A DNA stretch of 64,000 bases from Symploca sp. SIO3C6 (GTDB taxonomy: Bacteria > Cyanobacteriota > Cyanobacteriia > Cyanobacteriales > Coleofasciculaceae): contig JAAHHJ010000004.1 in assembly GCA_010692425.1 (NCBI GenBank), forward strand, positions 62,001 to 126,000, written 5' to 3'. Positions 1 through 9,099 of this stretch are shown one piece after another. The notes under the pieces are model-generated. The model saw only the letters and a program-made list of their open reading frames with translations. It had not been told where the DNA came from and searched no databases. The translations under genes were made by a program, and so were the position numbers. The stretch's first letter is position 1, and every line of letters begins with the position of its first letter.

Positions 1-1
1 G

Positions 2-628
2 GAGAAAATAAACCGTTGGGTTATTGCTGGCGCGCTTATTTCACTTATTGGCGTTGTTCTCACGGTATTACTTCAAAAACCAGGGGAAGAAATGGTACAA
101 ATGGGAAGTTTTGCACTGGGAAGAGGTGAGGTAATGGCGGCAGTAGGGTATATTTGTTCTGCTGTTGGCAGCATTATTAGTAAAGTAACCCTACGTGATA
201 TTCCTTTAGGCATCTTTAGTATTGTTAGGACTGTTATTGCCACTATTGTTTTCTTCGTCGTAGTACTTACGTTATTTAGTCCTGTTCATTTTATTGATGT
301 TTTCTCACTTTTCCTGTGGCAGTGGATGTTAGTCTATGGCGGAGTAATTATCGTGGGAGGTCAATTAGCTTTATTTGCTGGCTTAAAGAGGTCTAGTGCT
401 TCAGAGGTCTCTTTATCTAACTCTTTTAGTCCGATTGCTGGAATTTTATTAGCTTATCTTCTCTTGGGTGAAGCTCCGACTACAGCTCAATATATTGGTG
501 GTAGTGTGATTATGATTGGTATCGTTTTGAATCAGATTGGTATTTCTCGTCAGAGTGCTGAAGCTGCGAGATTACAAGAGCGCCAGGCTAAGGAAATGGA
601 TGTGGAGATGGGGTTTAAGGGGATCTAA
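2..628 (+). CDS. EamA-family (DMT) transporter, 5'-truncated by the window edge
   Basis: The reading frame is open from the first codon at base 2, so the start lies outside the window. What remains (about 208 codons) holds several hydrophobic helices and a GY-ICSAVGSIISKV stretch typical of the second half of EamA drug/metabolite transporters, including the late segment FSPIAGILLAYLLLGE and the final helix IGGSVIMIGIVL. It ends in a short charged cytoplasmic tail (QERQAKEMDVEM). The family exports metabolites or amino acids; the substrate cannot be told from sequence. An internal ATG at 92 gives a shorter frame, but the preceding codons encode a good transmembrane helix, so 92 is not the true start. 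Confidence 0.8.
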   Translation, partial: EKINRWVIAGALISLIGVVLTVLLQKPGEEMVQMGSFALGRGEVMAAVGYICSAVGSIISKVTLRDIPLGIFSIVRTVIATIVFFVVVLTLFSPVHFIDVFSLFLWQWMLVYGGVIIVGGQLALFAGLKRSSASEVSLSNSFSPIAGILLAYLLLGEAPTTAQYIGGSVIMIGIVLNQIGISRQSAEAARLQERQAKEMDVEMGFKGI

Positions 629-636
629 TTTTTTTA

Positions 637-657
637 AGTAATAAGTAATAAGTAATA
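637..657. repeat. AGTAATA heptamer tandem repeat, 3 copies
   Basis: Three perfect AGTAATA units directly after the transporter stop codon. The same heptamer recurs five times at 10511-10545 and eight times at 41498-41553, so it is a dispersed short tandemly repeated sequence of the STRR kind known in filamentous cyanobacteria. Confidence 0.85.
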
Positions 658-773
658 AGGTTTATTGTTACTGCTTGTTTGTTATTTTTGGGATTGCTTA
701 AAAGAAAAAAAGTTTTAAGTTATTATTTTTTTGTTTGAGGCAATTCACTCTGTTTTACTGGGGGCTAGTCATA

Positions 774-1379
774 ATGATTGATGAAGGTTATGTTAAGTAT
801 CGCTGTAACTGGATTAAGGCTGAATCAGTTAGTTTTAATGAAATTAAAGAGCTTAATCAATGGAGGGATGAATTATATCAATTAGGTTTAATTGGTGAAT
901 ATGAAAATGGTATTGGTTTTGGCAATATTAGTATTCGCTACTATTTACCAGGGCAGTTTATTGTCTCTGGTACCCATACTGGTAGTCTCCCTATTTTGAA
1001 TGAACAACACTATACAAGGGTTACTAGTTTTGATATCGGCAGAAATTGCTTGACGTGTGAAGGGCCAATTCAAGCTTCTTCTGAATCTTTAACTCATGCG
1101 GTTTTATATGAGGCGGATGCTACTGTTAATGCTATTATTCATGTGCATCACTTCAAACTCTGGCAGAAATTGATGTACAAAGTGCCGACTTCTGCTCAAG
1201 ATGTTCCTTATGGAACACCGGAAATGGCAAAGGAAATTATTAGATTATTTGAGGAAGAGAATCTAAATGAGAAAAAGATTATGGTGATGGCTGGGCATGA
1301 AGAGGGGATTATCTCATTTGGGAGTAATTTAGAGGTAGCGGGAAAGATAATTTTAGGTTGCTATCATGATTTGGTATAA
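774..1379 (+). CDS. Class II aldolase/adducin-family protein
   Basis: A roughly 200-residue protein with the class II aldolase fold signature: an N-terminal GFGNISIR segment, a central HAVLYEADATVNAIIHVHH stretch in which HVHH supplies the likely metal-binding histidines, and a late MVMAGHEEGIISFG segment carrying a third histidine. The family includes fuculose-1-phosphate aldolase and methylthioribulose-1-phosphate dehydratase; the exact substrate is not evident. A TTG at 735 opens the frame earlier, but ATG 774 follows a G-rich stretch (GGGGG, about 8 bases upstream) and starts MIDEGYVKY, so 774 is preferred. It stands alone on the plus strand. Another class II aldolase-family gene at 8148-8921 is only distantly similar. 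Confidence 0.75.
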   Translation: MIDEGYVKYRCNWIKAESVSFNEIKELNQWRDELYQLGLIGEYENGIGFGNISIRYYLPGQFIVSGTHTGSLPILNEQHYTRVTSFDIGRNCLTCEGPIQASSESLTHAVLYEADATVNAIIHVHHFKLWQKLMYKVPTSAQDVPYGTPEMAKEIIRLFEEENLNEKKIMVMAGHEEGIISFGSNLEVAGKIILGCYHDLV

Positions 1380-1446
1380 GATGCTGATTATTTGGCAAGG
1401 TGAGTATTGTCTATCCTACTTGTTTTGAGAATAAATATACACAGGA

Positions 1447-4400
1447 TTAGAGGAAATTTACTGCTACGACTAAGTCATTATAATCAGCGTCACCACCGCC
1501 TTCAAGATCCTCAAAACCAAAGAGATTATCTCCCAATAAACGGACATGATCAAAACCGTCGGAGTTAGCCTCCATATAAGCAAAATAGGCAAGAGGCCCC
1601 TGCCCAGACTGATTATTAGGATTAGTAATCAAAAACTCTTTCGGTGTAGCATCAGCAATTAGGAATGGTGCTAATAGAGCTTTACCTGGTAAACCTGATG
1701 CTAAGTCCACTCGATTACTCACAGCTGCTTGGGCGTAGCCAGAATCACCGGGATTGAGACTACCAATACTACCATTGGGGTTATCAACTACATAAAAGCC
1801 AAAGGAATTATCAAAAGCAGCATCACTATTGATTACAAATTCTGCTTCTACTATGCCCGTAATTTGGTCTCGTAAATCAATAAGCTCAGCTTGTTGTCCA
1901 CCTTGAAGTTGTGTACCTAATGGGGGAGAATTATCGGTAATCTCAACAGTTAGCACTAGATCATTGAAGTCTACTTCACCCTCAGCAAAGGAGTCTTCCC
2001 AATTAAGTTGAAAGCTGTTTTCCTCTAATGGAGATACTTCCAAATAGTCTAAACTATCGGGATTAGCATCGCTAAAATTCAAGAAAACATTAGTTGAGGT
2101 GCGCCCTGCTGCTAAATCAGCTAGGACATTATCTGTAGTGTCGTCTTGTACTAGGTAAAATCCCAGGCGAGTTTCAGTGTCAAAGCTTAGTTGACGAGTT
2201 GAATTTAATTCAGGAAAAACATTGTCTGCGAGGGAGGAAAAAATTACTTGTCCCCGCTCTAGAGCTGCTTGCAAATAGCCGGGATCGTCTGGAGCGATAC
2301 CGTTAATTCTACCTTGTAGATCATCGACAATGAAAACTCCAATTTCATTAACAAAACTGGTATCCCGCTCAGTGAGAGTGAATTGGAGTTGACCTTGATT
2401 AGGGCTGCCTATTAGTAGGAAGATATCTTCTGGGGTTTTGTTTAGAAAAAAAACAGAATCATTGCTAATGGTGTTGATATCATCAGGGGTGATCTCAGAA
2501 CCACTGCTATTGGTGATAGTAAGACTACCACCACTAAAAACTATACTACCACCAGCATTAATAGGATTAGTGTTATCAACAGCACTAATGCTGGTAATAC
2601 TATCAGCATTAATGGTTATATTACCACCAGCATTAATGGGTTCAGTGTTATCAACATTGTCAGTAGATATGTTCCGCTGTAGGATATCATCAATGTTAGA
2701 GACCACGTTGATATTACTATCGCTAACAGTGACATTAGCGCCATTCGTAATGGTTAAACTAGGGGTTTCAATAGTAAGTGAACCTGCAGCGCCACCAGAA
2801 TTAATGGGATTGATCTTATCAACGGTAACATTACTATTGCTAGTAATACTTACACTACTGCTAGGAGTGATTACACCACCAACATCAATATTGAAACTAC
2901 CACCGTTAATAGTGACATCACCAATATTATTAATGGTGTTAATAGTGAGTGTACCCTCAGACTCAGTACTTGCCTCATCGGAGACATGGATGCTAAATGT
3001 CTCCTCACTACTGTTGTAAGCTACCACCACTAATTGATCATTGATGTCTCCGACAGCTATAATCCTACCGTCTGCCCCGAAGGCGACACTATAAGCTTGA
3101 TCAGAACCACCCACAGTGACAATACCATTACTACCAAAGCTTGTATCAATACTGCCATCACTGTTGTAGCGTACCAGGTTAAAATTAAAGTTATTTTCGT
3201 TAAAGCTTGATCCTGCCAGGAGAATCTTGCCATCCGACTGGAGGGTAATACCTCCGAAATTGTCGGGATTACTTACAGTATCAGTGGTAGCGATGTCATT
3301 GGTGCCAAAGCTACTATCAAGGCTGCCATCGCTGTTGTAGCGCACTAGGGCAAAATTAGCACTATTGTCAGTATTGGCTTGCCCTACTAGGATAATCTTA
3401 CCATCTGGCTGGAGAGTAACACCGCTGGCTAAATCGGAGTCTCCTTCAAGATTTGTAGTGACGACACCATTGCTGCCGAAGCTGGTATCGAGGCTGCCAT
3501 CGCTGTTGTAGCGCACTAGGGCAAAATTAGCACTGTTGTCAGTATTGGCTTGCCCTACTAGGATAATCTTACCATCCGGCTGAAGGACGACACTGCTGGC
3601 TAAATCGGAGCCTCCTTCAAGATTATTAGTGACGATACCATTACTGCCGAAGCTATTATCGAGGCTGCCATCGCTGTTGTAGCGCACTAGGGCAAAATTA
3701 GCACTGTTGTCAGTATTAGTTTGTCCTACTAGGATAATCTTGCCATCTAACTGTAAGGCGATGCTGTTGACTCCTTCTAGGAGACTGCCCACAATATCGA
3801 TAGTCACGATACCTTTGTCGCCGAAGCTTTGATCAAGGCTAGCATCGCTATCATAGCGCGCTAGAACCAAATCACCAGGGATACTGTTTGAACTACCCTC
3901 TACCACAACAATCTTACCGTCTGTTTGGAGGGCAACAATTCTGGCTTCATCACTACTGAAGGAAATATCGCTAGTCACCGTAGGGTTATTACCGAAACTA
4001 GAATCCAAATCTCCAGATGCTAACACCCCACTATAGGACTCTTGAAGTGCGATCGCAAACGCCAATGATACTGCCATCTCATCAGTGGTAACTTCCAGCT
4101 CCCAATTACCACCTAGAGCTTTATTACCTGTAGGAGTAGCAGAAGCAGCAATCTTGGCTCCAGTTAATTGATTTAATCGTTCAATAAATTCAGCCCCAGC
4201 GTCTCCGCAAGCGACATTACAGCCGTAGAGTAAAAGAGCAGGAGAAAACCAACTTCTTAGTTGTGGGGCGTATTGGTTTAAAGTGTCGAGACTAAGTTGA
4301 CTGTTACCGAGATAAAGACAACCAGGAGAACCATGAGAAACAATATGAATACTACTAATCTCAATGTGTTCTTGGAGTGCTACTGTAATTTGCTCTACTC

Positions 4401-4602
4401 CATCTCGGTGGAAATCAATAATCAGAACTTTTGCTCCTGATTTAACCCCTGCTGCTAGTATCTTGTAATCTCCTACTTTTTGGTCAATTACTACCAGCAT
4501 CTTGGGAACCATTTGCTGTTGCGGCTGAGACTGATTATCTTGAATTAAGAGGTTTTCTAAAATAATTTTTCTGTCGAAATAGTAGTCTTTTGTAGTCTTC
4601 AT
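1447..4602 (-). CDS. DUF4347 / delta-60 repeat / DUF4114 large surface protein
   Basis: A giant protein of about 1050 residues with a clear modular order. The N-terminus (about residues 35-190) matches DUF4347, with ISSIHIVSHGSPGCLYLG and LLLYGCNVACGDAGAEF. Next come about six delta-60 repeats of 57 residues with the pattern SDGSLDxSFGxNG...LQPDGKIILVG...ALVRYN. A Ser/Thr/Asn-rich region follows (repeated ITNxxx and NPINAGG strings). The C-terminus has two DUF4114 modules, each ending in an acidic motif (GEVDFNDLVL and GDADYNDLVV). In cyanobacteria this combination is typical of secreted or cell-surface adhesin-like proteins; no classical signal peptide is visible. A GTG at 4647 would add 15 residues, but MKTTKDYYF at 4602 looks like the natural start. 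It stands alone and no clear ribosome-binding site is visible. Confidence 0.8.
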   Translation of the reverse strand: MKTTKDYYFDRKIILENLLIQDNQSQPQQQMVPKMLVVIDQKVGDYKILAAGVKSGAKVLIIDFHRDGVEQITVALQEHIEISSIHIVSHGSPGCLYLGNSQLSLDTLNQYAPQLRSWFSPALLLYGCNVACGDAGAEFIERLNQLTGAKIAASATPTGNKALGGNWELEVTTDEMAVSLAFAIALQESYSGVLASGDLDSSFGNNPTVTSDISFSSDEARIVALQTDGKIVVVEGSSNSIPGDLVLARYDSDASLDQSFGDKGIVTIDIVGSLLEGVNSIALQLDGKIILVGQTNTDNSANFALVRYNSDGSLDNSFGSNGIVTNNLEGGSDLASSVVLQPDGKIILVGQANTDNSANFALVRYNSDGSLDTSFGSNGVVTTNLEGDSDLASGVTLQPDGKIILVGQANTDNSANFALVRYNSDGSLDSSFGTNDIATTDTVSNPDNFGGITLQSDGKILLAGSSFNENNFNFNLVRYNSDGSIDTSFGSNGIVTVGGSDQAYSVAFGADGRIIAVGDINDQLVVVAYNSSEETFSIHVSDEASTESEGTLTINTINNIGDVTINGGSFNIDVGGVITPSSSVSITSNSNVTVDKINPINSGGAAGSLTIETPSLTITNGANVTVSDSNINVVSNIDDILQRNISTDNVDNTEPINAGGNITINADSITSISAVDNTNPINAGGSIVFSGGSLTITNSSGSEITPDDINTISNDSVFFLNKTPEDIFLLIGSPNQGQLQFTLTERDTSFVNEIGVFIVDDLQGRINGIAPDDPGYLQAALERGQVIFSSLADNVFPELNSTRQLSFDTETRLGFYLVQDDTTDNVLADLAAGRTSTNVFLNFSDANPDSLDYLEVSPLEENSFQLNWEDSFAEGEVDFNDLVLTVEITDNSPPLGTQLQGGQQAELIDLRDQITGIVEAEFVINSDAAFDNSFGFYVVDNPNGSIGSLNPGDSGYAQAAVSNRVDLASGLPGKALLAPFLIADATPKEFLITNPNNQSGQGPLAYFAYMEANSDGFDHVRLLGDNLFGFEDLEGGGDADYNDLVVAVNFL
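3321..3833 (-). repeat. 171-bp tandem DNA repeats coding for delta-60 modules
   Basis: The string GGCTGCCATCGCTGTTGTAG begins at 3321, 3492 and 3663, exactly 171 bases apart, and long stretches between are nearly identical. Each unit encodes one 57-residue delta-60 repeat. Neighbouring units are more diverged, so these three look recently duplicated. Confidence 0.9.
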
Positions 4603-4647
4603 ATTTGTTGCGGTTAAAGACCAATAAAAATTTACATAGCCCAGCAC

Positions 4648-5111
4648 CCATCCTGAATCTAAAATCTTTTAAGAGTTTAATTCATGGCTTTTGAAAAGTG
4701 CAAGTGTTCAATATATTTTTAAGTATAATTTTCTTTCAACAGAGATTTTTTAGACTACGAAACTTCTGTTTATTGTGGAATATTTTTGTGGGATAGGCGT
4801 CTCGCCCGTCCAAAAAAAGGATAATTGTGGTGCATGTTAGTTTAGCAAGTCTTCTACCCTCACCCCATTGAATTACTTCTCTCCCAAGTAGGGCTAGAGG
4901 GCAAGAGTCATAGCTACTCCCTTCTGCTACGAAAAACCTACTCAAACCTGCTAAAAGGTTTATAAACCTTAGCTTCTTGATGTTTTCTTCGGAACTTCAA
5001 CCAAGGGAGTCGGCTCCTACTTGTCCTAGTTTGAAAGAAGGGGTTGAGGGATGAGGGCTAACGGGGATAAGTTAGAATAATCAGGCTGAGATAGGTAACA
5101 GCTAGGAGTCA
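4648..5111. other. Intergenic region with a hairpin-forming sequence
   Basis: No convincing gene is seen. An imperfect inverted repeat at 4790-4811 (GGATAGGCGTCTCGCCCGTCC) can fold as GGCG-TCT-CGCC with outer GGA/TCC pairs. I recall similar 'GGCGTCTCGCC' sequences between genes in many cyanobacteria, so this is probably a dispersed repeat. A 69-codon open frame across it on the minus strand looks like translated repeat, not a gene. The pheT ribosome-binding site AGGAG lies at the right end. Confidence 0.45.
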
Positions 5112-7580
5112 ATGCATATCTCTTTGAATTGGCTGCAGGTACTGGTAGATGTGACCCTAGCTCCAGAAGAGCTAGCCGAAACCTTAACTATTGCGGGGTT
5201 TGAGGTAGAAGACATTGAAGATACCCGCAGGTTAGCAGATGGTGTTGTAGTTGGGAAAGTTCTGTCAGTAGAACCCCATCCTAATGCAGATAAACTAAGG
5301 GTTTGCCAAGTTGACATCGGCAAAGCCAACGAGCCCTTAAATATTGTTTGCGGCGCGGCTAATGTCCGGGCAGATATTTACGTTCCTGTGGCAACTACAG
5401 GCACATATTTGCCAGCAGTAGATTTAAAAATTCGTCCCTCAAAACTGCGTGGAGTCCGCTCTGAGGGCATGATTTGCTCCTTAGCAGAAGTGGGCTTGGA
5501 AAAGGAATCAGCTGGCATTCATATCTTTGAGGAGGATAATTTAGACTTAGGTAGTGATGTTCGTCCCCTTCTCGGTTTAGAAGATGTGATCCTAGACCTT
5601 AGTGCTACTGCTAATCGTGCTGATGCCTTAAGCATGGTGGGAGTCGCAAGAGAAGTAGCAGCCTTGACAGGAGCTTCCTTAAGGTTGCCAGAAACTTCTG
5701 AATTAGGGACAATTGACAACTCAGATGGTCTCAAATTAAAAATATCTGAGTCTAAAGCCTGCCCAGCTTACATTGGCACTATTATTGAAGGGGTTAAAAT
5801 TGCTCCCTCCCCGGATTGGTTGCAAAGGCGCTTGCAAGCAGCAAGGGTAAGACCAATTAACAATGTGGTAGATGTCACCAACTATATCTTACTGGAATGG
5901 GGACAGCCGCTCCACGCCTTTGACAAAGAAAGTTTGTTAAAAAAATATAGTGGCAACTCCTCTAATGCTAATGGGGATAATTTGAACATTGGTGTTCGTT
6001 TTGCCCATAGCGGTGAATCTCTAAAAACTCTTGATGGTCAAACTCGTTCCCTACAAACACAAAGTCTACTCATCACTGCTCATGACAAACCAGTGGCTCT
6101 GGCAGGGGTTATGGGTGGTGAAGAAACAGAAGTGCATCCCGGAAGTGAGAATATAGTACTTGAAGCTGCACTATTTGAACCCTCGGCAATTCGTAAATCC
6201 AGCCGTAGCCAAGGGATGCGCACAGAGGCTTCATCCCGTTTTGAGCGTGGGGTTAATCAAGCAGAATTAGACATCGCCTGTCAAAGAGCGATCGCTCTGA
6301 TCATAGAGCTAGCTGGTGGAACAATCAAATCCCAAGCCATCGCTGATAACAGAGCTAAACCTTCAGCTTGGGTTCATTCAATTGAATTGCGCCTTGAGCG
6401 CGTCAATCAGGTTTTGGGAGCAGTAGAATTAGAAGAGGAAATTGGAGAAATCCTCCCTGAAGATGTGGAGCGCATCCTTACTGCCCTAGGATGTCAACTC
6501 CAGCCTAGCAGTTCTAAAGAAGCCATCAGCTGGACAGTAACAGTTCCTCCCTACCGCTCTCGCGATTTGGAGCGGGAAATTGATTTGATCGAGGAAATTG
6601 CCCGTCTTTATGGTTATGATAACTTTGGCGATAAACTGCCTGATAAGACAGAAGCAGGTTATCTGGCTCTAGAACAGGTATTGACGCGGCAGTTACGAGA
6701 AGCCTTCCGAGCAGCAGGACTAACAGAATTAGTGCATTATTCCTTAGTCAAGCCAGACGATGAGAAACAAATACCTCTGGCTAATCCCCTATTTGAAGAA
6801 TATTCCTGCTTGCGCACGAATTTACTCTCGGGAATGATTGAGGCTGCCAAATACAATTACGAGCAAGGCAATGGTGTCCTCAACGGCTTCGAGATTGGTA
6901 GAATTTTCTGGCGGGAAGAAGAAGGTTTGCAGGAAACCGATGCTATTGCCGGAATTTTAGGAGGGGATTCCAGTCAAGGCAAATGGGTTAAGGGAGGAAA
7001 GGAATCCCCCATGACTTGGTATGAAGCTAAGGGATTGCTAGAGTGTGCTTTTGAGCGCTTGGGTTTGGATGTGGAGTATCAACCTAACCACAGTGATTCC
7101 CGTCTCCATCCAGGGCGCACAGCTTCATTGTGGTTGCATGGGCAGTCTTTAGGTCAATTTGGGCAGTTGCATCCCCAATTGCGTTCTGAACTAGGTCTGC
7201 CAGATGCAGTCTATGGCTTTGAATTAGAATTATACGTACTTTTGGAGGCAATGGCTCAGGAGGAAAAACTCACTCCCCGTTTCCGTACCTATTCCTCCTA
7301 CCCAGCTGCTGACAGGGATATTGCTTTCTTTGCACCAGTAAAAGTCTCAACAGCAGAAATTGAGCGAGTAACTAAGCAAGCTGCTGGTAATTTATTAGAG
7401 TCAGTGCAAGTATTTGATCAGTATCAAGGGGAATCTGTACCTGATAACCAAAGGAGTTTAGCCTTTAGACTAGTATATCGAGCTAGCGATCGCACTCTCA
7501 CTGATCAAGAAGTCGAACCAGTACATCAAAAAGTCCGAGAAGCTTTAGTAGAAAAATTCGGCGTTACCCTTAGAAGTTAA
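5112..7580 (+). CDS. pheT: Phenylalanine-tRNA ligase beta subunit
   Basis: An 822-residue protein of normal family length with all expected modules in order. The N-terminal tRNA-binding OB domain (about residues 40-150) carries [15 protein letters not shown] and [12 protein letters not shown]. The B3/B4 editing domain follows ([24 protein letters not shown]). The B5 region contains [24 protein letters not shown], and the catalytic-like core holds FEIGRIFW. The C-terminus is a ferredoxin-fold anticodon-binding domain ([10 protein letters not shown]...[13 protein letters not shown]). It pairs with PheS, not in this window, to charge tRNA-Phe in the cytoplasm. The start is secure: AGGAG at 5104-5108 precedes ATG 5112 at good spacing. 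A YciI-like gene follows after 16 bases and is probably cotranscribed. Confidence 0.97.
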   Translation: MHISLNWLQVLVDVTLAPEELAETLTIAGFEVEDIEDTRRLADGVVVGKVLSVEPHPNADKLRVCQVDIGKANEPLNIVCGAANVRADIYVPVATTGTYLPAVDLKIRPSKLRGVRSEGMICSLAEVGLEKESAGIHIFEEDNLDLGSDVRPLLGLEDVILDLSATANRADALSMVGVAREVAALTGASLRLPETSELGTIDNSDGLKLKISESKACPAYIGTIIEGVKIAPSPDWLQRRLQAARVRPINNVVDVTNYILLEWGQPLHAFDKESLLKKYSGNSSNANGDNLNIGVRFAHSGESLKTLDGQTRSLQTQSLLITAHDKPVALAGVMGGEETEVHPGSENIVLEAALFEPSAIRKSSRSQGMRTEASSRFERGVNQAELDIACQRAIALIIELAGGTIKSQAIADNRAKPSAWVHSIELRLERVNQVLGAVELEEEIGEILPEDVERILTALGCQLQPSSSKEAISWTVTVPPYRSRDLEREIDLIEEIARLYGYDNFGDKLPDKTEAGYLALEQVLTRQLREAFRAAGLTELVHYSLVKPDDEKQIPLANPLFEEYSCLRTNLLSGMIEAAKYNYEQGNGVLNGFEIGRIFWREEEGLQETDAIAGILGGDSSQGKWVKGGKESPMTWYEAKGLLECAFERLGLDVEYQPNHSDSRLHPGRTASLWLHGQSLGQFGQLHPQLRSELGLPDAVYGFELELYVLLEAMAQEEKLTPRFRTYSSYPAADRDIAFFAPVKVSTAEIERVTKQAAGNLLESVQVFDQYQGESVPDNQRSLAFRLVYRASDRTLTDQEVEPVHQKVREALVEKFGVTLRS

Positions 7581-7596
7581 TAGGTTCAAAACTAAG

Positions 7597-7866
7597 ATGG
7601 CAAAATACGTCATGTGGGGAAGTTATTGTGAGGATGTTTTAGAAAAGCGAGCTCCTCACCGACAAGCACATCTTGATGGTCTTACCGCTCAAAAAGAAAG
7701 TGGAGTTTTAATTACCATTGGACCAACTAAAGATTTAGCTAAAGTCTTTGGGATTTATGAGGCTGAAGATGAAGCTACTGTACGTAAACTAATTGAGGCA
7801 GATCCTTATTGGCAAAATGGCGTTTGGACTGAGTATGAAGTCCAGGAGTGGATTCAAGCTTTTTAG
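7597..7866 (+). CDS. YciI-like family protein
   Basis: An 89-residue protein of the YciI/DUF1330-like ferredoxin-fold type. It shows MAKYVMWGSYCEDVLEKRAPHRQAH, whose histidine is in the region that carries the conserved H-D pair in YciI, then GPTKDLAKVFGIYEAEDEATVRKLIEADPYWQNGVWTEYEVQEW, the usual family ending. Its biochemical role is unknown; YciI itself is a small dimeric protein with enzyme-like pocket residues. It starts 16 bases after pheT and is likely translated from the same mRNA. Confidence 0.8.
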   Translation: MAKYVMWGSYCEDVLEKRAPHRQAHLDGLTAQKESGVLITIGPTKDLAKVFGIYEAEDEATVRKLIEADPYWQNGVWTEYEVQEWIQAF

Positions 7867-7867
7867 A

Positions 7868-8121
7868 GTTCATGGTTCATAGTTCATGGTTCATAGGGTT
7901 TGTATTCGACAGTTGTAGTGTACATTCCCAGTGAACTATCAACAATGAACTATCAATACTCTTCCCAATGAACAATGAACAATGAGCAATGAACTATCAA
8001 CAATGAACTATCAATACTCTTCCCAATGAGCAATGAACTATCAACAATGAACTATCAATACTCTTCCCAATGAACAATGAACAATGAGCAATGAACTATC
8101 AACAATGAACTATCAACATCA
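7868..8121. repeat. GTTCAT-type degenerate repeat and about 58-bp tandem array
   Basis: After the YciI stop, short GTTCATGGTTCATAG copies lead into a block (about 7931-8121) built from AACTATCAACAATG, AACAATGAGCAATG and ATACTCTTCCC in repeating order, with an approximate period of 58 bases and a shortened middle unit. The units adjoin each other with no unique spacers, so this is not a CRISPR array. A few GTTCAT units also occur at 62887-62920. Confidence 0.85.
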
Positions 8122-8147
8122 ACGGAGTAAGCGGGGGTAGTTGACTG

Positions 8148-8921
8148 CTAATCCAGTAAGTCAGGTTGTTGGCGTACTATCATTTCATAGAGTGGTTGAA
8201 AACTAAACCATCCCATGTGGTGTGAGCCTACCTGGCGCTGGGTTAAACGGGCGTTTTCTGCGGCAATGAGGATTGTCTTACCTGCTGCCTCTGCCATCAA
8301 TTGTGCTTGGCAGGAACGATCCATGGTAATAAACCACCATGCGGCTTCATCAACTGAATGTCCCACTGTCAGTAGTCCATGGTTACGTAGGATTACAGCT
8401 TTCTTATCACTCAAGACAGCAGCAATGCGCTTACCCTCTTCAAGGGTGAGTACTACACCAGTATAATCGTCAAAGAGAGTGTGATCCTCGTAGAAACTAC
8501 AGGCATCTTGGGTAAGAGGATCGAGGAGACGGCCAAGGCTAGAGAAGCTTTTACCATGGGTAGAGTGGGCATGTGCAGCGGCGATGACATCGGGGCGTGC
8601 TTCATGGATACGGGAGTGAATCGCAAAGCCTGCTTCATTAACAGGTTTGTTACCTTGAACAACCTCACCTTTTTGGTTGACAAGTATCAAATCACTAACC
8701 CGGATCAAGCGAAAATGCATGCCAAAGGGATTAACCCAAAAATGATCTAAGTGTTCGGGATCACGCATAGTAATGTGTCCCGCAATACCCTCATCAAACC
8801 CGAAGTGGGCAAACAAGCGGAAGGCTGCAGCTAGACGTTGCTGACGATGGCGACGTTCTTCTTCTATTGAAGCGAACTTTGGTGGTTGAGGGATGTTTTG
8901 AGGTATTTTTAAGGTGTTCAT
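8148..8921 (-). CDS. Class II aldolase/adducin-family protein
   Basis: A 257-residue cytoplasmic protein with the class II aldolase pattern: FDEGIAGHITMRDP (substrate loop), NPFGMHF, AAAHAHSTHG (two metal-binding histidines), then VILRNHGLLTVG (third histidine). Length and motifs match the class II aldolase-like proteins found in many bacteria and in adducin head domains; some members are aldolases, others have no known reaction. ATG 8921 starts MNTLKIPQNIPQPP. A family B mobile element fills almost all of the 178 bases between this start and the end of the next upstream gene, so the promoter probably lies in or beside that element. Confidence 0.8.
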   Translation of the reverse strand: MNTLKIPQNIPQPPKFASIEEERRHRQQRLAAAFRLFAHFGFDEGIAGHITMRDPEHLDHFWVNPFGMHFRLIRVSDLILVNQKGEVVQGNKPVNEAGFAIHSRIHEARPDVIAAAHAHSTHGKSFSSLGRLLDPLTQDACSFYEDHTLFDDYTGVVLTLEEGKRIAAVLSDKKAVILRNHGLLTVGHSVDEAAWWFITMDRSCQAQLMAEAAGKTILIAAENARLTQRQVGSHHMGWFSFQPLYEMIVRQQPDLLD

Positions 8922-8941
8922 TTTCTAGACTTCTGTTAACT

Positions 8942-9072
8942 ATAAGTAGTCGGACATAAATAAAAGCAACTGTGTAAACAATTATGAAATCGCCTGGAGT
9001 TCCCTTACACCCTACACCCTACACCCCACACCCTGCCTCAACCAGTAACCTTTATTTTTGTCGAGGTACTTA
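8942..9072 (-). mobile_element. Family B MITE-like element, copy 1
   Basis: Begins TAAGTAGTCGGACATAAATA and ends with the degraded opposite end GTCGAGGTACTTA. The interior carries heptamer repeats CCCTACA/CCCCACA and the sequence GCCTCAACCAGTAACCTTTA shared with the copies at 18570-19046 and 53471-53603. The two ends form an imperfect terminal inverted repeat. No protein is encoded. Confidence 0.8.
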
Positions 9073-9099
9073 GCCCTTCAATTTTAATGGCTTCTATAC

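Noticed and set aside
2438..3019. A 193-codon plus-strand frame inside the DUF4347 gene
   Set aside because: It is antisense to the Ser/Thr/Asn-rich repeat region and reads as low-complexity Leu/Val/Pro, with no ribosome-binding site.
4736..4945. A 69-codon minus-strand frame
   Set aside because: It covers a dispersed hairpin repeat and has no recognisable domain or start signal.
7931..8121. Possible CRISPR array
   Set aside because: The repeats are directly adjacent with shuffled sub-units and no unique spacers of constant length, and no cas gene is near.
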